Part shown: piece by piece, positions 10,877 through 19,053 of the stretch
Layout: every line of letters starts with the position of its first letter
How positions within the stretch are numbered: the first letter of the stretch is position 1
Source of the DNA: a virus
DNA: 23,463 bases
Virus record (IMG/VR): IMGVR_UViG_3300027973_000223
Span: 1-23,463 of that record
Strand: one strand, 5' to 3'
Notes under the pieces: model-generated
What the model was told of the DNA's origin: nothing
The model's input: the letters and a program-made list of their open reading frames with translations, nothing else
Database searches by the model: none
Position numbers and translations under genes: made by a program

Positions 10877-12676
10877 TTATACTGATGTTATTGTTTGCCA
10901 AGTTGTTGCGAATACGCATAGTTTACCTAATGTTGTGTCAAATACTACCAAGCCTGTTGCAGGAGAAGATATAGCATTTTTTTCCGATGTTGTCATTCTA
11001 GGAGGTAAGAAACCTTGAGTAGTTGAATTAATTGTTAATTTAGAACTTGCTACGTCTGTCGTTGTATTTATAAGAATATTACCTGTTGAACCAACAAGTC
11101 TTATAAATTCAGTTCCCGCCAAATTAAAATAACTAAATATTCCATCTGTTCTTATTGCAATTCTTTCGGTTGCATTACCAACTACATTATTTAGATTATT
11201 GTTATCTGCACTACCTACAAAAAATGATAATTTATCAGTAGTAGGATTTGCATTATTTGTAACATTAATCATTTGCAAATAACCCATAGAAGGTCTACTT
11301 CCTTGAACCGAATTCCAAGCATTACCTTTTAAAACTAATCTGTTACTACTAATTGCACCACCTGAAGTTGCAGCAGCAGTTTGTATTAATGTTACATCAT
11401 TAAGATATGAACCCGTACCTCCTGAAAAATTAGCACCACCATTTGTTCCAAATAACCCCGCTGAAGTAATAAACATTTGTTCGGTTGCGGCAGCGTTATC
11501 AGTACCAACAAGAAATGATAATTTGCTAATAGTAGGATTAGTATTTCTTTGATAAGATGTTACTTGTAAACTTGCGGTTGCACGAACTGCACCTAATGAA
11601 CTATTCCAAAAACTTGAACTTAATTGAAATAATGGATTTAGTTTTGGGTCTACATCGCCTGTTGAATTTAAAGTATTAATTAATCTTAAACCAATATTAT
11701 TAACTCCTGTAAATGCTCCATTTGTAAATGTAGGAGCAATATCTAAAGCTATTAAGTTATCACTATTTGCAGCAGCAACTAATGTAGCACTATTTAATTC
11801 TCCTCTTGCTATACCACTTGCAGCAGTTGTAGAACCTGTTATTGTAGTACTTCCGTTTAAACGAGTAGTACCATTTACATCTAATTTATAACCTGATAAT
11901 GTAGTACTACCTATATTTAATACACCTGCAAGATAGTTAGCAGCAGTACCTGTCATATATAAATTCCATCTATTTGTTCCGCTTGCTATACCACCATAAA
12001 ATCCGTAATTGTTTGTAGCACCTGTCATTGAACTATCTGCAAAATATCCATATTGATTAGTTACTATACTACCTGCACCTATTGTGCCTTGCATTGAACG
12101 ATGGTGTACATAATCAACTAATGTAAATGATGCAGCAGCAGTATTTAATAAACTACCATAATTTGAAACTAAAGTAGTAACATCACTTTGCACTACTCCT
12201 TGACTTCTAATTCCATAAGAAGTTGTTGCTCCTGTAATGTTTTTACTAACATTAAAACTATAACCTGTTAAAGAACTTGTACCAATTCCTAAACTACCAC
12301 TTGAAATTGTAGTATCAGAACCTAATGTTATTAAAGTACCACTATCACTTACATTAGAATTACCTATTGTAGAAGCACCTGTGAATTTAGGCAATGTGTT
12401 TGTTGTACCTGTACCTGTTATACCTGCATCACTATCGTTTATCCATTGTGTTCCGTTGTATTTTAATACCTGACCATTAGCAGGACTTGTTATAGTTACA
12501 CCTGCTAATTGTGTTAAGGTGTAATCTCCTTCAGTAGCTACAATATTACCTACCCTACCAAATACAGAATTGATTGTATTAGGCAAAGGATAACCACCTG
12601 AAGGTGCTATAATATTTACAACTTCTTCAGTTACGTTTATATCTATAATTTCCTCTGTTACGTTAATATCTGCCAT
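10877..12676 (-). CDS. Long tail fibre / receptor-binding protein (599 aa)
   Basis: The 599-residue protein has low-complexity Thr/Ser/Asn/Gly beta repeats typical of trimeric fibres. The N-terminus repeats an 8-residue element (DINVTEEI, DINVTEEV). It continues with SVFGRVGNIVATEGDYTLTQ (37-56) and NGQVLKYNGTQWIN (67-80), a module seen in phage fibres. A motif of the type IGxxxLxGYxxxV recurs near 130 and 255, with a looser copy near 535. A block of about 55 residues at 357-409 is repeated with divergence at 454-514. The end (GFLPPRMTTSEKNAI, then GLVVFDTTLGKL) is the conserved fibre C-terminal domain. Expected role: host receptor recognition. The ATG overlaps the stop of the upstream gene (TAATG, 12676). 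Confidence 0.8.
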   Translation of the reverse strand: MADINVTEEIIDINVTEEVVNIIAPSGGYPLPNTINSVFGRVGNIVATEGDYTLTQLAGVTITSPANGQVLKYNGTQWINDSDAGITGTGTTNTLPKFTGASTIGNSNVSDSGTLITLGSDTTISSGSLGIGTSSLTGYSFNVSKNITGATTSYGIRSQGVVQSDVTTLVSNYGSLLNTAAASFTLVDYVHHRSMQGTIGAGSIVTNQYGYFADSSMTGATNNYGFYGGIASGTNRWNLYMTGTAANYLAGVLNIGSTTLSGYKLDVNGTTRLNGSTTITGSTTAASGIARGELNSATLVAAANSDNLIALDIAPTFTNGAFTGVNNIGLRLINTLNSTGDVDPKLNPLFQLSSSFWNSSLGAVRATASLQVTSYQRNTNPTISKLSFLVGTDNAAATEQMFITSAGLFGTNGGANFSGGTGSYLNDVTLIQTAAATSGGAISSNRLVLKGNAWNSVQGSRPSMGYLQMINVTNNANPTTDKLSFFVGSADNNNLNNVVGNATERIAIRTDGIFSYFNLAGTEFIRLVGSTGNILINTTTDVASSKLTINSTTQGFLPPRMTTSEKNAISSPATGLVVFDTTLGKLCVFATTWQTITSV

Positions 12677-13044
12677 TAGATTTTAGTTATATCTTCTTGA
12701 ACAAAAAAAGTACCCCAAACATATGTTTTCACTTCGCCACTAGGAAAAGCTACATTCATATCATATAAATAGCTTCCTGCAGCAATAGTTACTTGCTTGT
12801 TTAAAGTAATTTGATTGTTACTAGCACCGCCAATAGTTATTGAACTATCAGCAGTTGATAGGGTCAAATCAATAGTTGAAGCATTAGCAGTCTTTCTTAC
12901 CTGAATAGTAATCGTACTACCTGATAGATTTACCGCTACATTATTTGCAGTAATAGCAAATACCTGCGCCCAAGTATCGTTTCTCCATATTTGGACATTA
13001 TATTGTGCAGGTCTTAAATCTGCAGTTGTTGTTGAACAAGACAT
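12676..13044 (-). CDS. Beta-rich virion protein, baseplate/upper-fibre-like (122 aa)
   Basis: The 122-residue protein is all beta: YNVQIWRNDTWAQVFAITAN, then VNLSGSTITIQVRKTA and AAGSYLYDMNVAFPSGEVKT. It resembles the immunoglobulin-like N-terminal domain of BppU-type baseplate proteins, in which R-N-D-T-W / G-x-x-I-x-x-Q-[IV]-R is common. It would connect the fibre to the tail or to another fibre. A similar beta architecture occurs in the 125-residue gene at 18008-18385. It starts 23 bases after the upstream stop and ends in TAATG overlap with the fibre gene. Confidence 0.6.
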   Translation of the reverse strand: MSCSTTTADLRPAQYNVQIWRNDTWAQVFAITANNVAVNLSGSTITIQVRKTANASTIDLTLSTADSSITIGGASNNQITLNKQVTIAAGSYLYDMNVAFPSGEVKTYVWGTFFVQEDITKI

Positions 13045-13067
13045 ATTTTTTAATTTTTATTTTTTAA

Positions 13068-13433
13068 TTATGGACAAGTTCCATCACCCATTTCTATTAT
13101 TATACTTGGATAATACCCATTAGTTATTTGACCTGCAAAAGTCCTACTTGAACCTGCAACATTAGCACAATTTATATTTAATTTTGTATCAGTTACACTT
13201 ACATAATCTCCACTTGCAGTGTTATATGAAACAACAATAGTATAAGTTCCTAATTGGTTTGTTAATCCATTCGCACTATTACCTGCCGTTACAGGAAAAG
13301 TTACATCACTAATTGTAACACCATTCACAGTTACATTAGTAATGTTAGCAGTAGTTGTGTAGTTGTTTATATCAACTCCTGTTGTTGTTCTGCCTTGAGC
13401 AGACATCATTATTCCTTGTTTTACTAATTTCAT
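13068..13433 (-). CDS. Hypothetical beta-sandwich virion protein (121 aa)
   Basis: The 121-residue protein has a short basic start (MKLVKQGIMMSAQGRTT) followed by alternating beta segments (ANITNVTVNGVTISDVTFPV, then GTYTIVVSYNTASGDYVSV) and a Cys pair (C90, C120). The composition, rich in T/N/V, suits a virion or fibre component. It starts in TAATG overlap with the stop of the second fibre gene (13433). No family recognised; assigned to the fibre block by position and composition. Confidence 0.6.
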   Translation of the reverse strand: MKLVKQGIMMSAQGRTTTGVDINNYTTTANITNVTVNGVTISDVTFPVTAGNSANGLTNQLGTYTIVVSYNTASGDYVSVTDTKLNINCANVAGSSRTFAGQITNGYYPSIIIEMGDGTCP

Positions 13434-14956
13434 TATACTACTATATTACCAATTATATACCATTCATTAGTTCCTCTCTTTATTAAAGTTAATCCTGTAT
13501 ACCTATTAGCTATTGTATATGCACTATCCTTGCTCACTATTGTAACACCACTTGCAACAGCTATTGATGTAACACCTGCTCCATATTGCATAACAGTTAT
13601 TTCAGTTCCAATAGGGAAAGCCACACTTGCATTGGTGGGTATTGTAACTGTGTTTGCACTACCTACGTTCATTTCTACAATCTTACTTGCATCAGCTAAT
13701 ACTAAGGTATAACTTGCAGTCTGTGTATTATATACATTATAATTAGTTACTAACCCACTAAATGTAGATGCGCCTGAAGAATCAAATCTTAAAAAATTAG
13801 TATTGCCATAAGCAATAGAAAATCCTGTATTATCTACGTTTGGATTTCCTGCAACTAAATTTACTGCTTGACCACCTGAACCTGTATTAGAAATTACTAA
13901 TCTTGCACCTGATTGGTCTGCATTTGTAATTGATGAAACATTGCTAAATAAACCTTGTGTTGCCGTTACAGATGAACTAAAAGTAGCTGCGCCTGTTGAT
14001 GCAATAGTTAATGCCGTTATAGTTCCACTATTTACATAAAATCTATGGCTTGTATTTGTAACATAAAAAGCTGAAGTAGCATCATTTCCAATATTTAAAA
14101 TTGATGAACCTCTTGTTACGTTTAAATAAACATCAGATACTGAAGTTAATTGTAATGATTGACCTGATGCACTAAATGTAGCACTTGTTCCACCTAAAGC
14201 ACCTGTTAATGTTCCCCCTGCCAATGGAAGGTAAGTGCTTGATGCATTACTAATAGTCAAATAAGTTGAAGCAGCATTACCTGTTGTTAAGTATGTTGAA
14301 TTATCATATGTAATTGAAGTACCTGATGCCTTCACAAATCCTGTACCATTTAGTGCTTGTTGCTTACCATTAAAAGTATTCCAATCAGTAGAGCTTAAAA
14401 ATCCACTAATTGTAGAACTTGATTGAGCAATGCTTATAACATTACTTGAAATACTTAAAGGTAATGATGCACCTGTGATTCTATTTGTATAAGCCGTATC
14501 TGCATTTGTGCCTTGAGCAGCAGTTGCAAAATCGCCTGTGTTATTATTAGCTGCAGAACCAAATGTTCTATACGCTAAAACATCCGTTCCAATAACTAAT
14601 CCTAAAGAAGTTCTTGCAGTTGGCGCACTTAATCCACTAGCACCACCATCCCATTTTAATCTATCAGCAAATCCTGCATCCCATTCTGTTTGTTTAGCCG
14701 TTGTTGGGATAGAATACCCTGCAGTTAATGTTACTGCTAATGTGCCACTTGTTGTAATAGGAGAACCTGTTACAGTTAATCCTGTTGGTACAGTCATAGC
14801 AACACTAGATACAGAACCTGTTGAACCAAATAAACTTGATATCTGACTTAATGTAATCTTCTTTAATTGCCCTGTTGCTGCATCCCCTACCACCGTTAAG
14901 TCATTAACTGAAGGTGCAACATTAGTTCCTAATTCGTTTATCTTTTTACTTTGCAT
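13433..14956 (-). CDS. Tail fibre protein (507 aa)
   Basis: The 507-residue protein opens with KKINELGTNVAPSVNDLTVV and TGQLKKITLSQIS, the usual N-terminal attachment motif of such fibres (K-I-N-E-L ... D-x-x-x-V-x-D-x-x-T-G-x-x-x-K-x-[TS]-x-x-Q-I). A VTGSPITTSGTLAV block and Ser/Thr/Ala-rich triangular repeats follow (TYLTTGNAASTYLT style), then a C-terminal region from about residue 415 (YTLVLADASKIVEM, TVTIPTNASV, GTEITVMQYGAG) shared by many phage fibre tips. It has a different middle from the 599-residue fibre, so the phage carries two fibre proteins. Confidence 0.8.
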   Translation of the reverse strand: MQSKKINELGTNVAPSVNDLTVVGDAATGQLKKITLSQISSLFGSTGSVSSVAMTVPTGLTVTGSPITTSGTLAVTLTAGYSIPTTAKQTEWDAGFADRLKWDGGASGLSAPTARTSLGLVIGTDVLAYRTFGSAANNNTGDFATAAQGTNADTAYTNRITGASLPLSISSNVISIAQSSSTISGFLSSTDWNTFNGKQQALNGTGFVKASGTSITYDNSTYLTTGNAASTYLTISNASSTYLPLAGGTLTGALGGTSATFSASGQSLQLTSVSDVYLNVTRGSSILNIGNDATSAFYVTNTSHRFYVNSGTITALTIASTGAATFSSSVTATQGLFSNVSSITNADQSGARLVISNTGSGGQAVNLVAGNPNVDNTGFSIAYGNTNFLRFDSSGASTFSGLVTNYNVYNTQTASYTLVLADASKIVEMNVGSANTVTIPTNASVAFPIGTEITVMQYGAGVTSIAVASGVTIVSKDSAYTIANRYTGLTLIKRGTNEWYIIGNIVV

Positions 14957-14957
14957 A

Positions 14958-15386
14958 TTATGGTATTTGACAGGTATCGTTTAATGAAGATAATGTTAAT
15001 GAAAAGTCTATTTTCACACCTGCTAAATAATCAGGGTCTGATTCCGTATAAAAAGAAACAGTCATATTATCACTAGCAATCCAATTATAAATAGGGTCTC
15101 TTAATTCAGCAACCATATCCTGACCTATTAAAGTCATATCACTTAGTACCTCTGTTTCGTTTGTTTCTTCCATTAACATTCTATCCATAACATAGATAGA
15201 AAAATTATATTGTATTTGTTTAGCTAAAATCTGCGCATCCGTTAAACTAAAAAACATAGCAGGATAAGTAACTTCGCCATTACTTAAACGTTCCCAAACA
15301 TCACCGAAATACACGAACTTAATTTGCTCGTGATTGCTTCCGAATGTAGTTATTTGTTTTACTATTTGATTTAGTGTTAATGCCAT
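14958..15386 (-). CDS. Tail completion / terminator-like protein candidate (142 aa)
   Basis: The 142-residue alpha/beta protein has an N-terminal helix (MALTLNQIVKQITTFGSNHE), then alternate strands (IKFVYFGDVWERLSNGEV, YPAMFFSLTDAQILAKQIQY, NFSIYVMDRML), and a final strand AGVKIDFSLTLSSLNDTCQI. Size and fold pattern fit tail terminator (gpU/gp17-like) or neck proteins, which cap the tail tube and join it to the head. It directly follows the connector gene and precedes the fibres, consistent with that. Function is inferred from position and size. Confidence 0.55.
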   Translation of the reverse strand: MALTLNQIVKQITTFGSNHEQIKFVYFGDVWERLSNGEVTYPAMFFSLTDAQILAKQIQYNFSIYVMDRMLMEETNETEVLSDMTLIGQDMVAELRDPIYNWIASDNMTVSFYTESDPDYLAGVKIDFSLTLSSLNDTCQIP

Positions 15387-15453
15387 TTTTTTTTGTTTTT
15401 TCTAAATAAACTTTTAGCTTATTTTGATTTTTAATATTTGCTTCTTTGCTCAT
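15319..15453 (-). CDS. Doubtful basic small ORF overlapping two virion genes (44 aa)
   Basis: An ATG at 15453 lies directly behind the stop of the connector gene (TAATATG) and opens a 44-codon Lys/Asn-rich frame (MSKEANIKNQNKLKVYLEKT to SRAN). The last 68 bases overlap the tail-completion gene out of frame, across a run of nine A. Only the first 20 or so codons lie in otherwise unused DNA. The junction hints at translation coupling; the composition could simply reflect A-rich spacer. Confidence 0.25.
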   Translation of the reverse strand: MSKEANIKNQNKLKVYLEKTKKNGINTKSNSKTNNYIRKQSRAN

Positions 15454-15454
15454 A

Positions 15455-16027
15455 TTAGCATCCTATTTTACCTTGATATTTTTGTGCTAGGTTTTTATTC
15501 TCATAACAACTATCATCCTCTAAAAACAAAGATGAAGTATAACCTTCTAAATCAGGAACTATTGTATCTATACCACTTGTAAAGTTTAAATATTCAGGGA
15601 ACATTGTATTGTTCTGTCTAAGATATTTAATGATTCTTTGCTTATAAAATTCTGCTCTAGTTCTATATCTGTTTGCCACATCAATCATATCCTGCATTGA
15701 TGGATTCTCTTGATTGTCTCCACCTTTGCGAAGCAATCCTTTGTTATAAAACTGATATGATAACCCCATTGGCAATTCACTCATAACATAATAAATAAGG
15801 CAATCAGTAACATAGTTATCTAATAAACCTTGTTCATCCATATTTAAGGTGCAGTTATTAACTCCATCTTGTAATCTGTTATATAATGTACTACCCAAAG
15901 TTGGTAGTATGTACATATCTTGAGCAGTCTTAATTTCAGGCAATACTAATTTTTCATCCACATTAGCGTGTAATCCTGTTCTATCTTTAATACTCTGTAC
16001 CGATATGAATAATGTATTTAATGACAT
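15455..16027 (-). CDS. Head-tail connector-like protein (190 aa, DUF6712-like)
   Basis: The 190-residue protein contains an N-terminal element LPEIKTAQDMYILPTLGSTL (29-48). This matches the I-x-x-A-Q-x-x-x-[IL]-x-P-x-L-G-x-x-L-Y pattern of Bacteroidota phage connector proteins (DUF6712 type). Helical segments follow (LLDNYVTDCLIYYVMSELPM, then YRTRAEFYKQRIIKYLRQN). It is likely to be the adaptor that binds the portal after packaging, comparable to gp6/gp15-type head-completion proteins. It lies four bases after the portal gene, a usual adjacency. Confidence 0.72.
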   Translation of the reverse strand: MSLNTLFISVQSIKDRTGLHANVDEKLVLPEIKTAQDMYILPTLGSTLYNRLQDGVNNCTLNMDEQGLLDNYVTDCLIYYVMSELPMGLSYQFYNKGLLRKGGDNQENPSMQDMIDVANRYRTRAEFYKQRIIKYLRQNNTMFPEYLNFTSGIDTIVPDLEGYTSSLFLEDDSCYENKNLAQKYQGKIGC

Positions 16028-16031
16028 CTTA

Positions 16032-18011
16032 TTATTTTTTTCTTGTTACTATGTTTGTGCGCCACTCGTGTCTGCAAGATTCACTAATTGTTCCGTTATC
16101 ATTCCACCAACCACCTCTCCTATCCCAAACAGAATATCCTAATCTTGCACTCATAGATTCTATATCACTTCTACTATATAGCTTTTTTGCATCTAATAAA
16201 GCAACACAAAATGGTCTGCTTGTACTTTTATCTGCATTGCTAAATCCTGAAATCCAATCGTAAGAATAACGAACTAAAATTTCAGTAGTTTGTGGTTTTA
16301 CATTGCCAACTGTTTTACTCAATGGCTGAACCAACTGTCTAGAAATAATAATATTACTATTTATTCCCTTGCCTATTTTTTCTTCGCTTACCTTTAATAT
16401 CTTTCTATCTTCTAGGTCTTTTAAAATAGTATTAATTGTATCTACGCTTTCATCTAAAACCTCTGCTAATACTTCAGATGTAATATCCTTTTGTTTAGCA
16501 ATTTGGTCTAGGATATCAGATTCTAATTGGTTCACATCTGCAAACATATGAAAGTCTGATTCTTCGCTAAAACGCTTTTTAGATTTCCAAATATTGTACG
16601 CATCTTGACTTTCTCCAAACTCGTAAAATACGCTAAAGTCTTGCGCTGCAAATTCAGCATCTAGTTCTGCTCCTAACCATAGATTGACTTCTTCATCACT
16701 TAAAGCATATCCTGTTTTAAGCATTGCAGTAGCTTGTTCTCTATTTATTTTACCTTTAGAAAATTCACGAATGATACGCTGCATATTCTGCCATTCCCTA
16801 CCTTTTAAACCTTTGATATGTTCATTAACTGACAATTCCTGTACAGGTGCGTTAACATCTGCAGCAGGTGCGTATTTAGTCATATCAATACCAATCTTTT
16901 CTAATATCCATTCTTTAGGCGCAACCGATACTATTGTAGCCTCACTAAATTCAATACCTATTGGTTCAGTAGGGATAATTTTAATCTCACTTGTAACGCC
17001 TTTGTATTTAGCTAACATATTAAATACACTTTCTAAATGCATCTGTTTAGCATTTACATAAGTGTTCTTAAATATTTCATAGCCATCACGCATCTCTGTT
17101 CTTGTTCCTAACTTACCTGCCTCTGCAATACCCATAATAGAAGGAGTAGTTACCTGATGCCCACTAAATATATTAGTTTGAATTAATTCATCAATCTTAC
17201 CAAAGTCCTCTTTTGTTAAATCACTTGTACCTAAATCATCAATAACAGGCTTTCTTGATATGTCATTAACAAAGGCAATCATATACTTTTTGCCATCTGC
17301 ACCACTATATGTCTTTCTAATTCTATTGTCTACATTGCGCTTTTCCTCATCATTAGGTTCGCCATTTGGCAACGTAATAAGTTTACTAGCAGAAAATCCT
17401 GTTTGTGCATTTCCTAAGATATGCTTAGATACTTCAATGTCAGATTCAATATAGTTTAAAGCAGCAAAGTATGAAGGCAATCCATAGATACCAATGTTAG
17501 GTCTGTACTCTTTAACGTATAAAATCTGCTTACCTGTTGGTTGTTTAGGATTAAATGCAGCTACCACTTCAGGCTTTACTTTATTATCTTTCCAATCTTC
17601 TTTATACCAATACTGCGTATTATCTTTATTCGTGCGCATCTTTGTATAATCACAATGCCAAATCTCTGCAAGGTTACCTGATAAATCCCAAATAATTTCT
17701 AAAAATGCACCACCAAATATTTCAATATCTAAGGATACCTTTCTAGTTAAATCATCCAAAGATTCTACTCTATTTGCCTTTTCTATAAATGACTGCGCAT
17801 CTGTATCACCTGCCCAACCATTGCCTGTAATGTAGTGTACCTTACTTTTAATAATGGCACTATGCTTAGAAGATTTGTTATATAAATCTACTATGTATTC
17901 AGGGTAGTCATTGTTTTCGCCATATTTAATGTAGCCACCATCAATACCCTTCTTCTCTTTAAATTCAGGTTGTCTAGCTTCTGCGAATGTTAATACTCTT
18001 AAATCTATCAT
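16032..18011 (-). CDS. Portal protein with C-terminal wHTH-like and Cys/His domains (659 aa)
   Basis: The N-terminal 400 residues are portal-like: GYIKYGENNDYPEYIVDLYN (26-45), HYITGNGW (59-66), a beta-rich clip/wing region (YVKEYRPNIGIYGLPSYFAA, 165-184), and the stem/crown segment VTTPSIMGIAEAGKLGTRTE (287-306). Portals form a dodecamer at one capsid vertex and are the channel and motor dock for DNA. The rest is an extension. About 494-545 (LESDILDQIAKQKDITSEVL ... DLEDRKIL) looks like a winged helix, and 580-659 holds SRPFC and SCRHEW with RRGGWW. The latter is a C/H-containing domain seen in some phage head proteins. The ATG is in ATGA overlap with the upstream gene (18008-18011). Confidence 0.82.
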   Translation of the reverse strand: MIDLRVLTFAEARQPEFKEKKGIDGGYIKYGENNDYPEYIVDLYNKSSKHSAIIKSKVHYITGNGWAGDTDAQSFIEKANRVESLDDLTRKVSLDIEIFGGAFLEIIWDLSGNLAEIWHCDYTKMRTNKDNTQYWYKEDWKDNKVKPEVVAAFNPKQPTGKQILYVKEYRPNIGIYGLPSYFAALNYIESDIEVSKHILGNAQTGFSASKLITLPNGEPNDEEKRNVDNRIRKTYSGADGKKYMIAFVNDISRKPVIDDLGTSDLTKEDFGKIDELIQTNIFSGHQVTTPSIMGIAEAGKLGTRTEMRDGYEIFKNTYVNAKQMHLESVFNMLAKYKGVTSEIKIIPTEPIGIEFSEATIVSVAPKEWILEKIGIDMTKYAPAADVNAPVQELSVNEHIKGLKGREWQNMQRIIREFSKGKINREQATAMLKTGYALSDEEVNLWLGAELDAEFAAQDFSVFYEFGESQDAYNIWKSKKRFSEESDFHMFADVNQLESDILDQIAKQKDITSEVLAEVLDESVDTINTILKDLEDRKILKVSEEKIGKGINSNIIISRQLVQPLSKTVGNVKPQTTEILVRYSYDWISGFSNADKSTSRPFCVALLDAKKLYSRSDIESMSARLGYSVWDRRGGWWNDNGTISESCRHEWRTNIVTRKK

Positions 18012-18385
18012 TGTCTAATTGTATAAGTGTCTGTTGTTGTATATTGGTTATATGTCAAGGTAGAACCTGAAAGCCACATAATCCCTGTTTCTAGCTTATT
18101 TAAGCCTGTAATATCTAAATTGGTAGTACTTGCCTGTTCGTATATTTCATAGGTGTACTGACCCTCTAATGCGTTTTTAAACTTAGTATTTGTAACGATA
18201 CTAAATTGATTAAATCTGTCTTTGTATATACTCGTATCAGATGCGTTTAAAACCACAAATGATATGACATTATTGCTGCTTCTATTCGTAAACACAAAAA
18301 GATAGTTAGGGTTAGTCAGTAACTGCTTTTCAGTTAATGTCATAACAATAATATTAGTTTCGCCTTTAGTTAAATGTATCATCAA
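18008..18385 (-). CDS. Beta-rich virion protein between tail tube and portal (125 aa)
   Basis: The 125-residue protein is mostly beta: IHLTKGETNIIVMTLTEKQL (3-22), then YLFVFTNRSSNNVISFVVLN and EGQYTYEIYEQA. It looks like a single immunoglobulin-like virion domain and resembles the 122-residue protein in the fibre block in style. It could be a head decoration, tail or neck component. It lies behind an apparent terminator (18425-18450) and shares ATGA with the portal gene, so it is translated with the portal. No family recognised. Confidence 0.6.
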   Translation of the reverse strand: MMIHLTKGETNIIVMTLTEKQLLTNPNYLFVFTNRSSNNVISFVVLNASDTSIYKDRFNQFSIVTNTKFKNALEGQYTYEIYEQASTTNLDITGLNKLETGIMWLSGSTLTYNQYTTTDTYTIRQ

Positions 18386-18424
18386 TTATAAATAGCATTT
18401 ATATGAATATTTACAAAATAAAAA

Positions 18425-18450
18425 CCCCCACCTAGAAAACTAAGCAGGGG
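18425..18450 (-). terminator. Intrinsic terminator after the tail-tube candidate gene
   Basis: On the minus strand CCCCTGCTTAG (18450-18440), loop TTTT, CTAGGTGGGGG (18435-18425) forms an 11-bp stem with three G-T pairs. It is followed by TTTTATTTTG (18424-18415). It lies in the 92-base gap after gene 18478-18996 and before 18385, so it should stop or reduce read-through into the portal region. Confidence 0.85.
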
Positions 18451-18477
18451 AACTAAACTATGAAAAACTACAAACTT

Positions 18478-18996
18478 TTATCCTGCAGTTGTAAGTGCAG
18501 CAGCGACTGCGCTATTTACTTCAGGTGCTAATTGAGGCTCTGCGCCTGTAAAAGTCAAAGTGTAACCACTTCTGTCTCCTTCAGCAGTTCCTGATGTTGC
18601 GTTTCCTGCAGTCAAATCTAATGCTCTTGTTTTACCTAAGTAAAAAAACTTACCATTATTATCTTTTGCAACTGCTACAAGTCTGTTCTGTGCCAATAAC
18701 AAGATTTCATTTCTTGTATTTGCTTGTAGCTTATTTAAAATTATTGTTAATTCAGGTGTATAAAACAAAGTACCATTTTGAACATTTGATGCTACATTCT
18801 CTGTAAACATAGATGTTCCTTTTGTTAATTCGTATTTATAGAATCTTTTACCCGTAGCCTTTACTAATGCAGTAATTACACCACTAGCTTCGGTTGTAGA
18901 AGTTACATCTGAACTTGCAATAAAATAAACTTCCGTAATACCACCTAGTGAATCACGGCAATCTAAGGTATATCCTTGTGTTAATGCGCACGGCAT
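18478..18996 (-). CDS. Putative major tail tube protein (172 aa)
   Basis: The 172-residue protein resembles tail tube proteins in length and pattern. It has GITEVYFIASSDVTSTTE (19-36), GKRFYKYELTKGTSMFTENV (49-68), and GTLFYTPELTIILNKLQANT. These are followed by VAVAKDNNGKFFYLGKTRAL and a terminal GDRSGYTLTFTGAEPQL. The NNG-[KY]-[FY]-x-LG and E-x-x-SG-x-x-x-x-x-x-G-E elements recur in phage tube proteins of Bacteroidota. It would stack as hexameric rings forming the tube. It is bracketed by two intrinsic terminators, a usual arrangement for a highly expressed structural gene. It sits apart from the tape measure gene, which is unusual, so the assignment is tentative. Confidence 0.6.
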   Translation of the reverse strand: MPCALTQGYTLDCRDSLGGITEVYFIASSDVTSTTEASGVITALVKATGKRFYKYELTKGTSMFTENVASNVQNGTLFYTPELTIILNKLQANTRNEILLLAQNRLVAVAKDNNGKFFYLGKTRALDLTAGNATSGTAEGDRSGYTLTFTGAEPQLAPEVNSAVAAALTTAG

Positions 18997-19024
18997 ATTG
19001 TATTATTTTATTGTTTTAAAAAAT

Positions 19025-19046
19025 GGGGAGTATATTTCAACTCCCC
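19025..19046 (-). terminator. Intrinsic terminator after the capsid gene
   Basis: On the minus strand GGGGAGT (19046-19040), loop TGAAATAT, ACTCCCC (19031-19025) is a perfect 7-bp stem. It is followed by ATTTTTT. It lies in the 57-base gap after the major capsid gene, whose stop is at 19054. Confidence 0.88.
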
Positions 19047-19053
19047 TTTATAA

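Noticed and set aside
14538-14846. A 102-codon plus-strand frame inside the fibre gene.
   Set aside because: Composition is a mirror of the Ala/Thr/Val repeats of the fibre on the other strand.
16684-17061. A 125-codon plus-strand frame, hydrophobic and Ser/Leu-rich.
   Set aside because: Antisense shadow of the portal gene; hydrophobicity follows from reversed charged codons.
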